This document shows, one piece after another, positions 35,630 through 44,437 of a stretch of DNA of 47,445 bases (positions within the stretch are counted from its first letter, which is position 1; the number at the start of each line of letters is the position of its first letter). The stretch comes from CAJXNP01 sp050305935. GTDB taxonomy: Bacteria > Bacteroidota > Bacteroidia > Cytophagales > Cyclobacteriaceae. The notes under the pieces were generated by a model that saw only the letters and a program-made list of their open reading frames with translations, did no database searches and had not been told where the DNA came from. A program made the position numbers and the translations under genes. The stretch spans positions 1 through 47,445 of the forward strand of contig JBNLGG010000031.1 in assembly GCA_050305935.1 (NCBI GenBank). Direction: 5' to 3'.

Positions 35630-36335
35630 CCTGCTGGCAAAGGCCCTCAAGTGGACTGCTGGTTGGCTCAAAGCCCAGTGTCCTGCTACGAGACAAAAGC
35701 AGGCAATATTCTTCTTTTTCGCGGCCTTGCAGGTAGTAGATATAAGCCAAAAAATAGAAGGCATCCCCTTTGTCAGGATTGATAGTAGTGCATTTTTGGA
35801 GCAATGGCTCTGCGTTGTCAAGATCTTCGGTCATGATTAGATTTCTGGCAGCATTGAAGTTGGCCAGGTAAGAGGCGCTATCAAGTTTCAGGGCAAATTC
35901 AAATTGCTGAAGTGACTTCTCGAAGTTTTCCAGTTCAAAGTAGGTGTTGCCAAGGTTGATGTAAATTTCCACTTCCTTAGAATTAAGGCGAATGGCTTGC
36001 AGGTATTGCTCAATTGCCTGTTCGTACTCTTTCTCTTGGAAGTAACAGTTACCAAGGTTGTAGTGCGATTTGTAATTTCCGGAGTCATATTTGATCGAGG
36101 TTTTGAAATCATTGATGGCGGCTTCTGTATTTTTCAATTCAAAATTGGCTACACCCCGGTAAATATAAAGTTGCGGGTCATTTGGGTAATGCTCTAACGC
36201 TTCGTTGGCAATCATCACCGCTTCGTCAAATTGTCCGGTCTCCAATAGCTTTCTCGCCGAATTTTCATATTCAGACTTGTCACGGTGACAGGAAAATAGC
36301 GCTAGGGGAATTATAAGGAAAAGTAAATTTTTCAA
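35613..36335 (-). CDS. TPR-repeat lipoprotein
   Basis: A 240-residue lipoprotein: lipobox LFSC with C16, then about five tetratricopeptide repeats from residue 22 to about 205 (YIYRGVANFELKNTEAAIND, SHYNLGNCYFQEKEYEQAIE, IYINLGNTYFELENFEKSLQ). TPR arrays are protein-binding scaffolds; the partner is unknown. Its ATG overlaps the stop of the 935-residue propeller protein by four bases (ATGA), so it ends a four-gene minus-strand operon. The C-terminus lies over the end of the convergent usp gene. Confidence 0.85.
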   Translation of the reverse strand: MKNLLFLIIPLALFSCHRDKSEYENSARKLLETGQFDEAVMIANEALEHYPNDPQLYIYRGVANFELKNTEAAINDFKTSIKYDSGNYKSHYNLGNCYFQEKEYEQAIEQYLQAIRLNSKEVEIYINLGNTYFELENFEKSLQQFEFALKLDSASYLANFNAARNLIMTEDLDNAEPLLQKCTTINPDKGDAFYFLAYIYYLQGREKEEYCLLLSRSRTLGFEPTSSPLEGLCQQATYEQ

Positions 36336-39139
36336 GGTTTGCTTACGATAAGTTTTGTTGATTTAACATTGCCCTCTGAAAAAATGCTTGCCAGGTACGT
36401 GCCTGAAGAAACCCAGGCTCCCGATTCGTTCGTTCTATCCCAGGTAACGTAGTTTTTTCCTTTGTACAGATATGCATTGAGAAGACCTTTAACTTTTTGA
36501 CCCTGCAAATTATAAATTGCGACCGAAGTATTTCCATCCTTTGAAAGGACAAACGGAATTGTGGTTGCCGAAACTAAGGGATTGGGATAAACCGGTCCGA
36601 TCTCAGCAACCTGATTCCTCGCGGTGGGCGTGGTGTCAAGGATTTCTTCGAAGGTAGCCTGAAAAGCTCCATTTCCGTGAGTGGCCGCAAAAACAGTTCC
36701 ATCTGAAGGCCGGTGTTTGACCATGACGCTTACTACATTACCGAGTGCGTCCCCACCTTCCCTTGTCCAGACAGTATTGTTTCCATCAAGCAAGGTGGTG
36801 GAATAAATTCCCGTACTGGTCGCAGTAAAATATAAATAACCTCCATCCCTGGTCGGGGCTATGTCCACCCAGCGCACGGAAGGACCGCTGCCGGTGCCAT
36901 CGGGGTTTTCCTCCAGGTTCCCCGAAACATCTGTAAAGTCAACTCCACCATTCCCCGAATGAAAGATACTCTGAACATTGTAATTCGAGAAAGCCACCAT
37001 GAGTTGTTCATTATCGGTGGGGTCAATTGAAATTGAACTAATATAACCGCCTCCAGGAAATGCTGGCGAAGTAATTTCAGTAACATTGGGACTACCATTC
37101 AATGCATTCTCTATTTTAAACAACTGCCCAAAAGAGCTGCCGAAGAAAACCACGTGTGCCGGATTAACTGACGCGTTAATTGCGGATATGCGTCCATCAG
37201 AAATTTGTGTGGCATGGAGTTTTTCCCAGTTGACCGATGTTTTGTTTTGAGAACCTGAAGGGATCTGTGAAAGGTTTTTATTTCTCCACACTGCGTCTCC
37301 GCCCGCCAGGTACATGACATTATTATTATTAGGGTCGAGCACAAAAGGATTGATAAACAGGTAGGATTGTCGATCGATTTCTCCCGCTCCTATTGGGTCA
37401 ACGCGGGCGTACGACGTTTTTCCAAAAGAGTTGTTGGTGGTAAAGCGGTACGTTTCGGCGTCCTGAAAGGAAGCATAGACGTATTGCTCATCTTTCGTGA
37501 TCGCACAGTAGCCTCCATCACCTCCGATAAACCGGGTCCACCGGGTGTTGAAGTCCGGGTTTTTCGCAATATGAGAGCCATTGTCCTGAAAACCAATGAT
37601 AACACTTCCAAAGGAGGTATGCGGATCAAATCCGATGGTATAGGCTTGCCCGGTAACGAAGCCATTGTTCAAGGGCTTCCAATTCAGGTTTTCCGATCGA
37701 TTTGATTCAGATAAAAAAATCCCACCGTCATTCACGGAAAGCATTTTGTCGGGATCACTTTTGTAGAAGAAAATATCGTGCTGGTCTACATAATGGTTTG
37801 GATAGATCAGGTAGTTGTTCGCGGTGTCATAGCCACCTATCCAGGATATATTGTCGCCTGTCCCGAAGCCGTCAGACGATCGGTAAAGGTTGGTGCCGCC
37901 CAGGTAAATCACCTGATCATCCTGGGGATGCACTTTTAAGACCATGTTATAAGAATCCTGGTCATCGTAATCGCCTACATTTCCTCCCAGAAAAGGGATA
38001 TTTGCGCTGAGGTCCTCCCATTGTCCAAGCCCGTTTCCTGAATGTGTGAACTTCCATAAAAAGTCGCTATTGCCGAAATCCCCTAAAAAGTAGAGTACGT
38101 TCGGTGAGGAAACGGAGGTAGCAATTACTACCCTTGAAAATCCGCCGGGCCAGTCGTCCGGGGTTATTTCTGTCCAGATTTCGCCATCGGCCGATTGATA
38201 AACCCCATGTTTTGGATATTCTCCATCAAAAGCCTCCGAACTTAATATTGCATAGAAAAGACCTTCTTCCGTTTGCACGATATCTGTGAACCTCGGAGCT
38301 ACTTCAAAATTAAGGTCCAAATCATCTGTCGTTTCATAAGCTTCGCCCAAAACAATTTGCCAGGAATTTCCACCATCTACACTTTTTGCGATTCCTCCCA
38401 TTATCGCGGCATATACCTCATCTACACTTTGTTCAAATCGATTAGTGATGACTTTCCAGACATATTGAAACTGGGAATTGAACCTCGTGGCATCCCCCAG
38501 CGATGTGGAGGGCAGGAGTGTCCATGTTTCGCCATTGTCGGTTGATTTGAATATTCCATCTCCTCGGAATGGAGCCGATGGACCGCGAGCCGAATTTCCT
38601 TGCAGCTCCCCAGTCCCATAGTACCAGGTATTGGTTTTTCCGGGTCGACGGTCCTGGACAAGCGTAGTCACACTGTGGAGGCTTTCGGGTGGATTTTTCT
38701 TTATCCAGCTTTCGCCACCATTCACGGTTTTCCATATTCCACCGGTTACGCCGCCTGCTATTATCACTTTTTCATCTTCCTCATCAACAGCTATTGCCCT
38801 CGTTCTTCCACCCATGTTGTAGGGACCAATGGATGTCCATTCAGAAACATGCACCCTTAAGCGGTCATCAGCTGACCGGACAGGTAATGATGCTGAAAAA
38901 GCTACTTCTTTTTCGCGGATATTTTGAGGAATTATTCCGGTGGCCGGATCAATCTGAAGCCGTGTCCAGTAGTCTTCCCTGGCGGATGGGTTTTCTTTAT
39001 TTCCAAGGGAGGATTTTACACGTGGAAAGAACCCAATCTGAAAAGCGGCCCCATCATTTGGATCCTTTTCTTTACTGCATGCAATAAAGATCAAACAGAA
39101 AAGAAAAGCACAATAGGCCCGTCGGAATGAAAAAGACAC
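36332..39139 (-). CDS. Beta-propeller (BNR/sortilin-like) protein with T9SS sorting domain
   Basis: A 935-residue exported protein. The N-terminus has a hydrophobic signal ending in IAC (C21) followed by SKEKD, a lipobox-like site. The body (about 95-840) holds many Asp-box style repeats (GGIWKTVNGGESW, DGIFKSTDNGETW, GGIAKSVDGGNSW), as in sortilin/BNR and xyloglucanase-type propellers. The last 80 residues are a T9SS type A sorting domain (VYPNPLVSATTIPF, VAIYNLQGQKVKG, SGTYLASIF). No glycosidase acid pair was identified, so an enzymatic role is unsupported. The stop overlaps the TPR-lipoprotein start; the transthyretin-like gene ends two bases upstream. A lipobox together with a T9SS tail is unusual. 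Confidence 0.82.
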   Translation of the reverse strand: MSFSFRRAYCAFLFCLIFIACSKEKDPNDGAAFQIGFFPRVKSSLGNKENPSAREDYWTRLQIDPATGIIPQNIREKEVAFSASLPVRSADDRLRVHVSEWTSIGPYNMGGRTRAIAVDEEDEKVIIAGGVTGGIWKTVNGGESWIKKNPPESLHSVTTLVQDRRPGKTNTWYYGTGELQGNSARGPSAPFRGDGIFKSTDNGETWTLLPSTSLGDATRFNSQFQYVWKVITNRFEQSVDEVYAAIMGGIAKSVDGGNSWQIVLGEAYETTDDLDLNFEVAPRFTDIVQTEEGLFYAILSSEAFDGEYPKHGVYQSADGEIWTEITPDDWPGGFSRVVIATSVSSPNVLYFLGDFGNSDFLWKFTHSGNGLGQWEDLSANIPFLGGNVGDYDDQDSYNMVLKVHPQDDQVIYLGGTNLYRSSDGFGTGDNISWIGGYDTANNYLIYPNHYVDQHDIFFYKSDPDKMLSVNDGGIFLSESNRSENLNWKPLNNGFVTGQAYTIGFDPHTSFGSVIIGFQDNGSHIAKNPDFNTRWTRFIGGDGGYCAITKDEQYVYASFQDAETYRFTTNNSFGKTSYARVDPIGAGEIDRQSYLFINPFVLDPNNNNVMYLAGGDAVWRNKNLSQIPSGSQNKTSVNWEKLHATQISDGRISAINASVNPAHVVFFGSSFGQLFKIENALNGSPNVTEITSPAFPGGGYISSISIDPTDNEQLMVAFSNYNVQSIFHSGNGGVDFTDVSGNLEENPDGTGSGPSVRWVDIAPTRDGGYLYFTATSTGIYSTTLLDGNNTVWTREGGDALGNVVSVMVKHRPSDGTVFAATHGNGAFQATFEEILDTTPTARNQVAEIGPVYPNPLVSATTIPFVLSKDGNTSVAIYNLQGQKVKGLLNAYLYKGKNYVTWDRTNESGAWVSSGTYLASIFSEGNVKSTKLIVSKP

Positions 39140-39141
39140 GT

Positions 39142-39510
39142 TTATTCGATCACTATGTTGACTTTGTTCACCTTGTTTTCAGCCAACTCTGGTGTTAATT
39201 GCGCTGCACCGTAGTTGTTCATTTTGTCCTTTTTCACATCCACAAAATACGCCTGTGGCTTCAGGTCTTTAAAAGTGACAACGCCTTTTTCATTCGTTAG
39301 TTGAGGTTCTTGTACAGGATGCTCGCTTGCCTTAAAATCATCTTCATTCGCATAAATGGTAACGGTAGCCCCTTCTACGTAGCTGCCCATTCCATCAAGT
39401 ACAGTGATCTTCAGGGAGGTCTTTAAATAAGACGTCGATGTAATGGTAAAACTGCCAAATGCTATGATAGCAAGAAGTAGTAGTGAATTAATAGTTAGTA
39501 AACGCTTCAT
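39142..39510 (-). CDS. Small secreted transthyretin-like (carboxypeptidase-regulatory-like) protein
   Basis: A 122-residue protein. After an N-terminal hydrophobic signal (about 1-25) comes one seven-stranded beta-sandwich domain (SLKITVLDGMGSYVEGATVTI, GVVTFKDLKPQAYFVDVKKD), the pattern of CarboxypepD_reg/transthyretin-like domains. It is probably periplasmic or surface-located. Two bases separate it from the propeller-protein start and seven bases from the lipoprotein upstream, so it is operonic. Function unknown; it may assist the propeller protein. Confidence 0.75.
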   Translation of the reverse strand: MKRLLTINSLLLLAIIAFGSFTITSTSYLKTSLKITVLDGMGSYVEGATVTIYANEDDFKASEHPVQEPQLTNEKGVVTFKDLKPQAYFVDVKKDKMNNYGAAQLTPELAENKVNKVNIVIE

Positions 39511-39517
39511 CTTTATA

Positions 39518-40033
39518 TCAATTAGTTGTTACTCTTTTGTATGTGCCGAAATAATTATCATCTTTCTCTCCGTCCTCGTCATAATCAACAATGGTGTGCA
39601 TTTCCATGACATCACCATTCACAATCACCTCAAAAGAATACACTTCGCCACTTTCTTCCTCCAGAAAAAGGGAATCGCCATCGAGGTACCAGATACCGGA
39701 ATTTGAATGGAACACAATTCCGAGGGTGTCAAGGTAGTTGTTGAGAAAGGTGCCATTTTCTCTTAACGTAGTCTCCACGGGTTTAATATTCATTTTCAGC
39801 TTCCAATTGTCCTCATTAATGGAAACGCGAAAGGACGTGTCCGAATTATTATAAGTGCGTAGATCGACTTCAATGGTGCTGTTGATCCATTTGCCGATGA
39901 TGGCCTGTTCCTGAACGTCACCGAAGTTCACTTCGTCCGCACTGCCCTCTCCTTGCTGCGATTTATTTTGACCTGTGCTGCAAGCCGCGGATAATAACAG
40001 GAAGAGAATAATTTGTAAGGAGTGTTTAACCAT
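39518..40033 (-). CDS. Lipocalin-like lipoprotein
   Basis: A 171-residue lipoprotein: signal ending in lipobox SAAC (C18), a Gln/Gly/Ser-rich linker, then a beta-rich domain beginning IIGKWINSTIEVDLRTY and ending DDNYFGTYKRV. The I-x-G-x-W start and alternating strands are typical of the lipocalin-like domains of Bacteroidetes. It is the first gene of the minus-strand operon and is divergent from tetR; the operator at 40092-40108 lies in their shared spacer, so TetR could control both. No ligand is known. Confidence 0.7.
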   Translation of the reverse strand: MVKHSLQIILFLLLSAACSTGQNKSQQGEGSADEVNFGDVQEQAIIGKWINSTIEVDLRTYNNSDTSFRVSINEDNWKLKMNIKPVETTLRENGTFLNNYLDTLGIVFHSNSGIWYLDGDSLFLEEESGEVYSFEVIVNGDVMEMHTIVDYDEDGEKDDNYFGTYKRVTTN

Positions 40034-40091
40034 AATTCAAAAATGTGAAATAATTATTAATTATTCTTGAAAACTTTATTAGATAAATCAC

Positions 40092-40121
40092 TTGACCAGT
40101 TGGTCTAATTCCTTACCTTTG
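40092..40121 (+). promoter_or_regulatory. tetR promoter with embedded operator
   Basis: TTG at 40092-40094, a 19-base spacer and TACCTTTG at 40114-40121, an exact Bacteroidetes promoter. The palindrome GACCA-GT-TGGTC (40094-40105), extended as TTGACCAGTTGGTCTAA, covers the -33 box and spacer. TetR binding here would block its own transcription. Predicted TSS coincides with the ATG at 40127, so the mRNA is probably leaderless. Confidence 0.75.
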
Positions 40122-40126
40122 CACCG

Positions 40127-40696
40127 ATGGAAGTAACAGATCAGGTATCGACCAGGGACAAGCTTATCCAAATAGCCTCACGCATTATGGAGCTTAAAGG
40201 CTATTTTGGCACCGGGGTCAATGAGATATTGAAAGAAGCCAATATTCCGAAAGGTTCTTTGTATCATCATTTTCCGGGTGGGAAAAATGAATTACTGAAA
40301 GAAGCGGTCATATATTCCGGGAAAAAGCAAATGCGCACATATTCAGAGGCGATGCGAAACAAGAAGACGGTCGTGGAGGGATTAAAGGCTGTAATTGACC
40401 GCATTATTGAAGAATTACAGGAGACAGACTATCAGTATTCCTGCCCGATAGGCGCCATCGCCATTGAAAGTGCCACGGCGAATGAGACCATCAAAGCAGC
40501 CTGCATGCAAGTGTATGAAAAGATGGAAAAGGCATTTGAAGCCTACCTTAACCTGCATGGAGTGGAAGACTCCACGTCTACGGCGATGTTTATCATCAAT
40601 TTGATCGAGGGAGCCTCCATCATTGCCAAAGCCCATAGTGATATAAGGCATCTGGAAGTGATTAAGGAACAATTGGATAAAATATTAAGTGTGTAA
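40127..40696 (+). CDS. TetR/AcrR family transcriptional regulator
   Basis: A 189-residue repressor. The N-terminal helix-turn-helix (about 8-60) reads STRDKLIQIASRIMELKGYF, GVNEILKEANIPKGSLYHHF and GGKNELLKEA, close to the LmrA/YxaF/QacR branch. The C-terminal helical ligand pocket (about 75-185) carries YSCPIGAIAIES, typical of that branch. The ATG at 40127 is the only start that keeps the first DNA-binding helix whole, which places it at the predicted transcription start. Similar palindromes lie before the gene (40092-40108) and after it (40714-40730), pointing to autoregulation and control of the hydrolase-thioesterase pair downstream. Confidence 0.92.
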   Translation: MEVTDQVSTRDKLIQIASRIMELKGYFGTGVNEILKEANIPKGSLYHHFPGGKNELLKEAVIYSGKKQMRTYSEAMRNKKTVVEGLKAVIDRIIEELQETDYQYSCPIGAIAIESATANETIKAACMQVYEKMEKAFEAYLNLHGVEDSTSTAMFIINLIEGASIIAKAHSDIRHLEVIKEQLDKILSV

Positions 40697-40713
40697 AAAA
40701 ATTTGACCATAAA

Positions 40714-40730
40714 TAGACTAGGTGGTCTAG
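40714..40730. promoter_or_regulatory. Second TetR operator-like site
   Basis: TAGACTAGGTGGTCTAG, with arms TAGAC/GTCTA, resembles the reverse complement of the first operator (TTAGACCAACTGGTCAA): TAGAC, TGGTC and the following A/G are shared. A TTGACCA half-site lies nearby (40703-40709). It precedes the hydrolase gene by about 90 bases; a weak -7 (TAGGTTG, 40728-40734) overlaps it. Confidence 0.55.
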
Positions 40731-40821
40731 GTTGTGAAACCGATCAATTGAAAACGCCACCAAGACCAATAATTAAAATTTTAAGGTTCCACATGTTTTC
40801 TGAAAAACAAATAATAAACAC

Positions 40822-41598
40822 ATGAAACTGATATTTAAATGGATTGGAGCCAGTTGTTTTACATTGGAAGTAAATGGACAACTGAAAATGGCATGTGACC
40901 CCTGCCTGAGCCCTAAAGGTACTCATTTTGATTTTAAGTTTTTTAAATCAGAAAGAGTGAAAGATCCTGTTTACGAGTCATCGGATTTTCAGAACGTCGA
41001 TTGCTGGTTGTTGACCCATAATCATGAAGATCATCTGGATGAGGAGGGGATCTCTTTTTTAAAAAATGAGTCCAGGAAATTGGTTCAAAAGGATGTCAGT
41101 AAATGGTTAGCGAAGGAAGGTGTAAAAAATGTGGATACGCTTGCCTGGGGAGAAGATTGTGAGATCGTAAAAAACGACATAAAAGTTAGTGTGAAAGCGA
41201 TACCGGCGATTCATGGCTCAAATATGCTGAGCGCTTATTTTGCTGGAAATGTAAATGGATATTGGCTGACTGTTCGAGCGGGAGACGAAACGAAATCAAT
41301 TTACATCACAGGAGATACTGTCTGCAATAAAACAATGGAGGAGTACATTGGAAATCAAATGTGCGATGTGCTCGTACCCAACATGGGGGAGGTGATGAAG
41401 GATAAATTTGGTGGGCCGTTAACGCTGAATGACCATATGCTGGATCACATGATCGACTGCCTGGAACCATTGGTCGTATTACCGATTCATTACGGATGTT
41501 TTTCACATTATTCGTCAAAATTTCCCAATGTAAATATTTACCACAAGCCATTGTTAAAGAAAACTGAATTAGGAAAGCCACTAGAACTAACGATTTAA
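40822..41598 (+). CDS. MBL-fold metal-dependent hydrolase (UlaG-like)
   Basis: A 258-residue metallo-beta-lactamase-fold enzyme. The metal motif HNHEDH is at residues 66-71 (H66, H68, D70, H71); further likely ligands are H133 in AIPAIHGSN, the D in YITGDTVC and the H of PIHYG near the end. The pattern fits the UlaG/YtkL-like group of cytoplasmic hydrolases (lactones, phosphodiesters and others); substrate unknown. Three bases separate it from the thioesterase gene, so they are co-translated. The TetR-like operator upstream suggests induction by the TetR ligand. Confidence 0.85.
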   Translation: MKLIFKWIGASCFTLEVNGQLKMACDPCLSPKGTHFDFKFFKSERVKDPVYESSDFQNVDCWLLTHNHEDHLDEEGISFLKNESRKLVQKDVSKWLAKEGVKNVDTLAWGEDCEIVKNDIKVSVKAIPAIHGSNMLSAYFAGNVNGYWLTVRAGDETKSIYITGDTVCNKTMEEYIGNQMCDVLVPNMGEVMKDKFGGPLTLNDHMLDHMIDCLEPLVVLPIHYGCFSHYSSKFPNVNIYHKPLLKKTELGKPLELTI

Positions 41599-41601
41599 AC
41601 C

Positions 41602-42108
41602 ATGAGCGAACAAACATTTGAAAAACATCCACACAGCACCCAGATCATCCGCTTTCAGGATTGCGATCCACTGGGGCACCTGAATAACAGCAAGTATATT
41701 GATTACTTCATGAACGCACGCGAAGACCACCTCAGGGAGTATTACGATCTCGATATTTATGAGCTGTCAAAAAATGCTGGTTATGGCTGGGTAGTAATGC
41801 AAAACCAGATCGCCTATCTGAAACCGGCCAACCTGAATGAAATGGTAGTGATGGAGTCCATGCTGATTCATTTTGACACCTTTGCAGTGGTGGTGGAAAT
41901 GAAAATGTGGAACAAAGACAAAACGCAATTGAAGGCAGTTTTTTGGTCAAAGCTTGTCGCCATTGATATCATGAAAGGCAAGAAAACACCTATCCCCAGG
42001 GAATTTTATTTGTTGGAGGATATCCTCGTACCGGTGGATATTTCAAAGGGATTTGACAAGAGGGTGGAGGAATTGTTTTTGTTGTCGAAGAAAATTGTCA
42101 ATCAATAA
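41602..42108 (+). CDS. Hotdog-fold acyl-CoA thioesterase
   Basis: A 168-residue 4-hydroxybenzoyl-CoA thioesterase-type protein. The catalytic loop DCDPLGHLNNSKYIDYF has the Asp D22 and the G-H-x-N-N pattern of this family, followed by the long hotdog helix (YFMNAREDHLREYYDLDIY). It should hydrolyse an acyl- or aryl-CoA to the free acid. Coupled to the MBL hydrolase three bases upstream and probably TetR-controlled, it may belong to a small detoxification or acyl-clearing unit (inference). Confidence 0.88.
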   Translation: MSEQTFEKHPHSTQIIRFQDCDPLGHLNNSKYIDYFMNAREDHLREYYDLDIYELSKNAGYGWVVMQNQIAYLKPANLNEMVVMESMLIHFDTFAVVVEMKMWNKDKTQLKAVFWSKLVAIDIMKGKKTPIPREFYLLEDILVPVDISKGFDKRVEELFLLSKKIVNQ

Positions 42109-42237
42109 AAAAAACGTAGAATTTGTTTTCAGTTGGGTCAGGTACATCTCTATCCTCAAATTGTCTTGGTTCGTCCAGCAAACTTGACCATTTGATAACC
42201 ATTTTTCTAAATTGCGCCCGAATGAAAAAGGAGTAAA

Positions 42238-44307
42238 ATGAAAAAAACAAATTTGATCTATGTAGTTGCGATCCTGCTGATAGGGTTTGGTTGTACTACT
42301 AAACAACCCGACCAGGAAACATTCCAGGATATCAAAGAACAGGATAAGGGCTTCACTTACATTGCTGACCGCTTTGCAGACCTTCAGATCTTGAGGTACA
42401 AAGTGCCTGATTTTGATCAATTGACGCTTAGCCAGAAAAAGCTGGTTTACTACCTATCGCAGGCGGCTTTATCCGGAAGAGACATTATTTATGATCAAAA
42501 CTATAGGCACAATCTAAAAATCCGCAGGACGATCGAAGGGATTTACAAAACCTATCCAGGCGATAAAACCACAGATGATTTTAAGGCTTTTGATGTGTAT
42601 GCTAAAAGGGTTTGGGTATCAAATGGCATTCACCACCACTATTCCAACAAAAAACTGGAGCCGGGATTTAGCGCTTCTTTTTTTAAGGAATTGGTAGATA
42701 TGTCCGACGAAAATAGCCTTCCATTGGCGGAAGGTGAAACAAAAGAGGGCTTGGTAGAAACCCTCACACCCCTGATTTTCGATATGGACATGGACGCAAA
42801 AAAAGTAAATAAAGATAGCGGTGTTGATAATGTGGTGGCATCTGCCAATAACTATTACGAAGGCCTGACTCAGGCTGAAGTGGAAGCCTATTACAACGCC
42901 AAAAAGAAAGGCCAGAGCGACCATCAGCCAATGTGGGGATTAAATTCCAAACTGGTCATGGAGAATGGAAAGATCGTAGAAAAAACCTGGAAGGTAGGCG
43001 GTATGTACACGGAGTCCATTGAGCAAATCGTGTACTGGCTGGAAAAGGCTACTGGCGTAGCTGAAAACGAGCAGCAAAAAACAACGCTCAGCAAGCTCAT
43101 CGAATTTTATAAAACGGGCGATTTAAAAGTGTTTGATGATTATAATATTGCCTGGGTGGAAGATACAGAATCTACCGTAGATGTCATCAATGGATTCATC
43201 GAAGTGTACGGTGATGCTATTGGATATAAAGGAGCCTACGAGTCGGTGGTCTCCTTCAAGGATTTTGAGGCGAGCAAGCGAATGGCCGTCTTGTCAGAAA
43301 ATGCCCAATGGTTTGAAGATAATTCTTCCATCATGGATGAGCACAAAAGGGACAGCGTAAAAGGTGTTACCTATAAAGTGATCACCGTAGCCATGGAAGC
43401 TGGTGATGCTGCACCCTCTACACCGATTGGCATCAACCTCCCAAATTCAAATTGGATCAGGTCAGAACACGGATCGAAATCGGTAAGTCTGGGCAATATT
43501 ACTTCATCATATAATAATGCTTCCAGCAAAGGAACATTAGACGAGTTTTTCCTTGAACCTGAGACAAAAAGCCGAATTAAAGAGCATAAGGAGCTTGCCG
43601 GTAAGCTTCACACAGCCCTTCACGAAGTAATTGGCCACGCCTCCGGAAAGATAAATCCGGGTGTTGGCAATCCCCATGAAACCTTGAAAAACTATGCATC
43701 CACATTAGAGGAGGGAAGAGCTGACCTGGTAGCGCTATATTTTGCAACAGATGAAAAGCTGGTGGAGTTGGGCGTCATGCCTTCTATTGAAGTGGGCATG
43801 GCAGAATACGACACCTACATCATTAATGGTTTGATGCTTCAGTTGAGAAGGTTGGAACTGGGAGAAAATGTGGAAGAAGACCACATGCGAAATCGCCAGT
43901 TGGTGGCCAAGTGGTGTTATGAGAAAGGCCAGGCTGAAAATGTGATCGAAAAGAAAATAGTGGATGGAAAAACTTATTTCGTGATCAATGATTATGCAAA
44001 GCTGAGAGATCTTTTTGGCCAATTGCTGAGGGAAATTCAGCGAATAAAATCTGAGGGTGATTTTGCATCTGCGAAAGAATTAGTGGAGGGGTATGGCGTG
44101 AACGTCGATCCCAATTTACATGCGGAAGTTCTGGAGAGATATTCCACGCTTAACGTAGCCCCCTATTCTGCATTTATTCAGCCAAGGCTGGTACCTGTGA
44201 TGGAAGGAGAGGAAATTGCCGACGTAAAGGTTGAGATTCCGGAGTCATTCGTAGATCAAATGCTGTACTACGGCGATAATTATTCATTTCTTCCGAATTA
44301 CAATTAA
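42238..44307 (+). CDS. Dipeptidyl peptidase III (M49 metallopeptidase), lipoprotein
   Basis: A 689-residue zinc exopeptidase of family M49. The zinc motif HEVIGH is at H462-H467 and the third-ligand motif EEGRAD is at 491-496; the glycine replaces the cysteine of the animal EECRAE/D form, as in other bacterial members. The N-terminus is a lipoprotein signal with lipobox GFGC (C19), so the enzyme is membrane-anchored outside the cytoplasm, unlike animal DPP III. It would release dipeptides from oligopeptide N-termini. AAGGAG lies 6-10 bases before the ATG at 42238, a good Shine-Dalgarno site. A strong terminator follows (44337-44367), so it is monocistronic. Confidence 0.93.
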   Translation: MKKTNLIYVVAILLIGFGCTTKQPDQETFQDIKEQDKGFTYIADRFADLQILRYKVPDFDQLTLSQKKLVYYLSQAALSGRDIIYDQNYRHNLKIRRTIEGIYKTYPGDKTTDDFKAFDVYAKRVWVSNGIHHHYSNKKLEPGFSASFFKELVDMSDENSLPLAEGETKEGLVETLTPLIFDMDMDAKKVNKDSGVDNVVASANNYYEGLTQAEVEAYYNAKKKGQSDHQPMWGLNSKLVMENGKIVEKTWKVGGMYTESIEQIVYWLEKATGVAENEQQKTTLSKLIEFYKTGDLKVFDDYNIAWVEDTESTVDVINGFIEVYGDAIGYKGAYESVVSFKDFEASKRMAVLSENAQWFEDNSSIMDEHKRDSVKGVTYKVITVAMEAGDAAPSTPIGINLPNSNWIRSEHGSKSVSLGNITSSYNNASSKGTLDEFFLEPETKSRIKEHKELAGKLHTALHEVIGHASGKINPGVGNPHETLKNYASTLEEGRADLVALYFATDEKLVELGVMPSIEVGMAEYDTYIINGLMLQLRRLELGENVEEDHMRNRQLVAKWCYEKGQAENVIEKKIVDGKTYFVINDYAKLRDLFGQLLREIQRIKSEGDFASAKELVEGYGVNVDPNLHAEVLERYSTLNVAPYSAFIQPRLVPVMEGEEIADVKVEIPESFVDQMLYYGDNYSFLPNYN

Positions 44308-44336
44308 CAATTACGACAGATAATTGGTATAGATGA

Positions 44337-44367
44337 AAATCCCGCTATTTACTGGCGGGATTTTTTT
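44337..44367 (+). terminator. Rho-independent terminator after DPP III
   Basis: AAATCCCGC (44337-44345), a 9-base loop, GCGGGATTT (44355-44363) and a T-run to 44367. Classical intrinsic terminator. Confidence 0.92.
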
Positions 44368-44437
44368 GTTTTTACGAACTTTTTAGGGAAGTGTCATTGT
44401 TTATGATAAAAATGAAACAGTAGATAAACAATACACT

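Noticed and set aside
37367..39130. Several long plus-strand reading frames opposite the propeller gene
   Set aside because: They mirror the minus-strand gene, lack family features and have no promoter or ribosome site.
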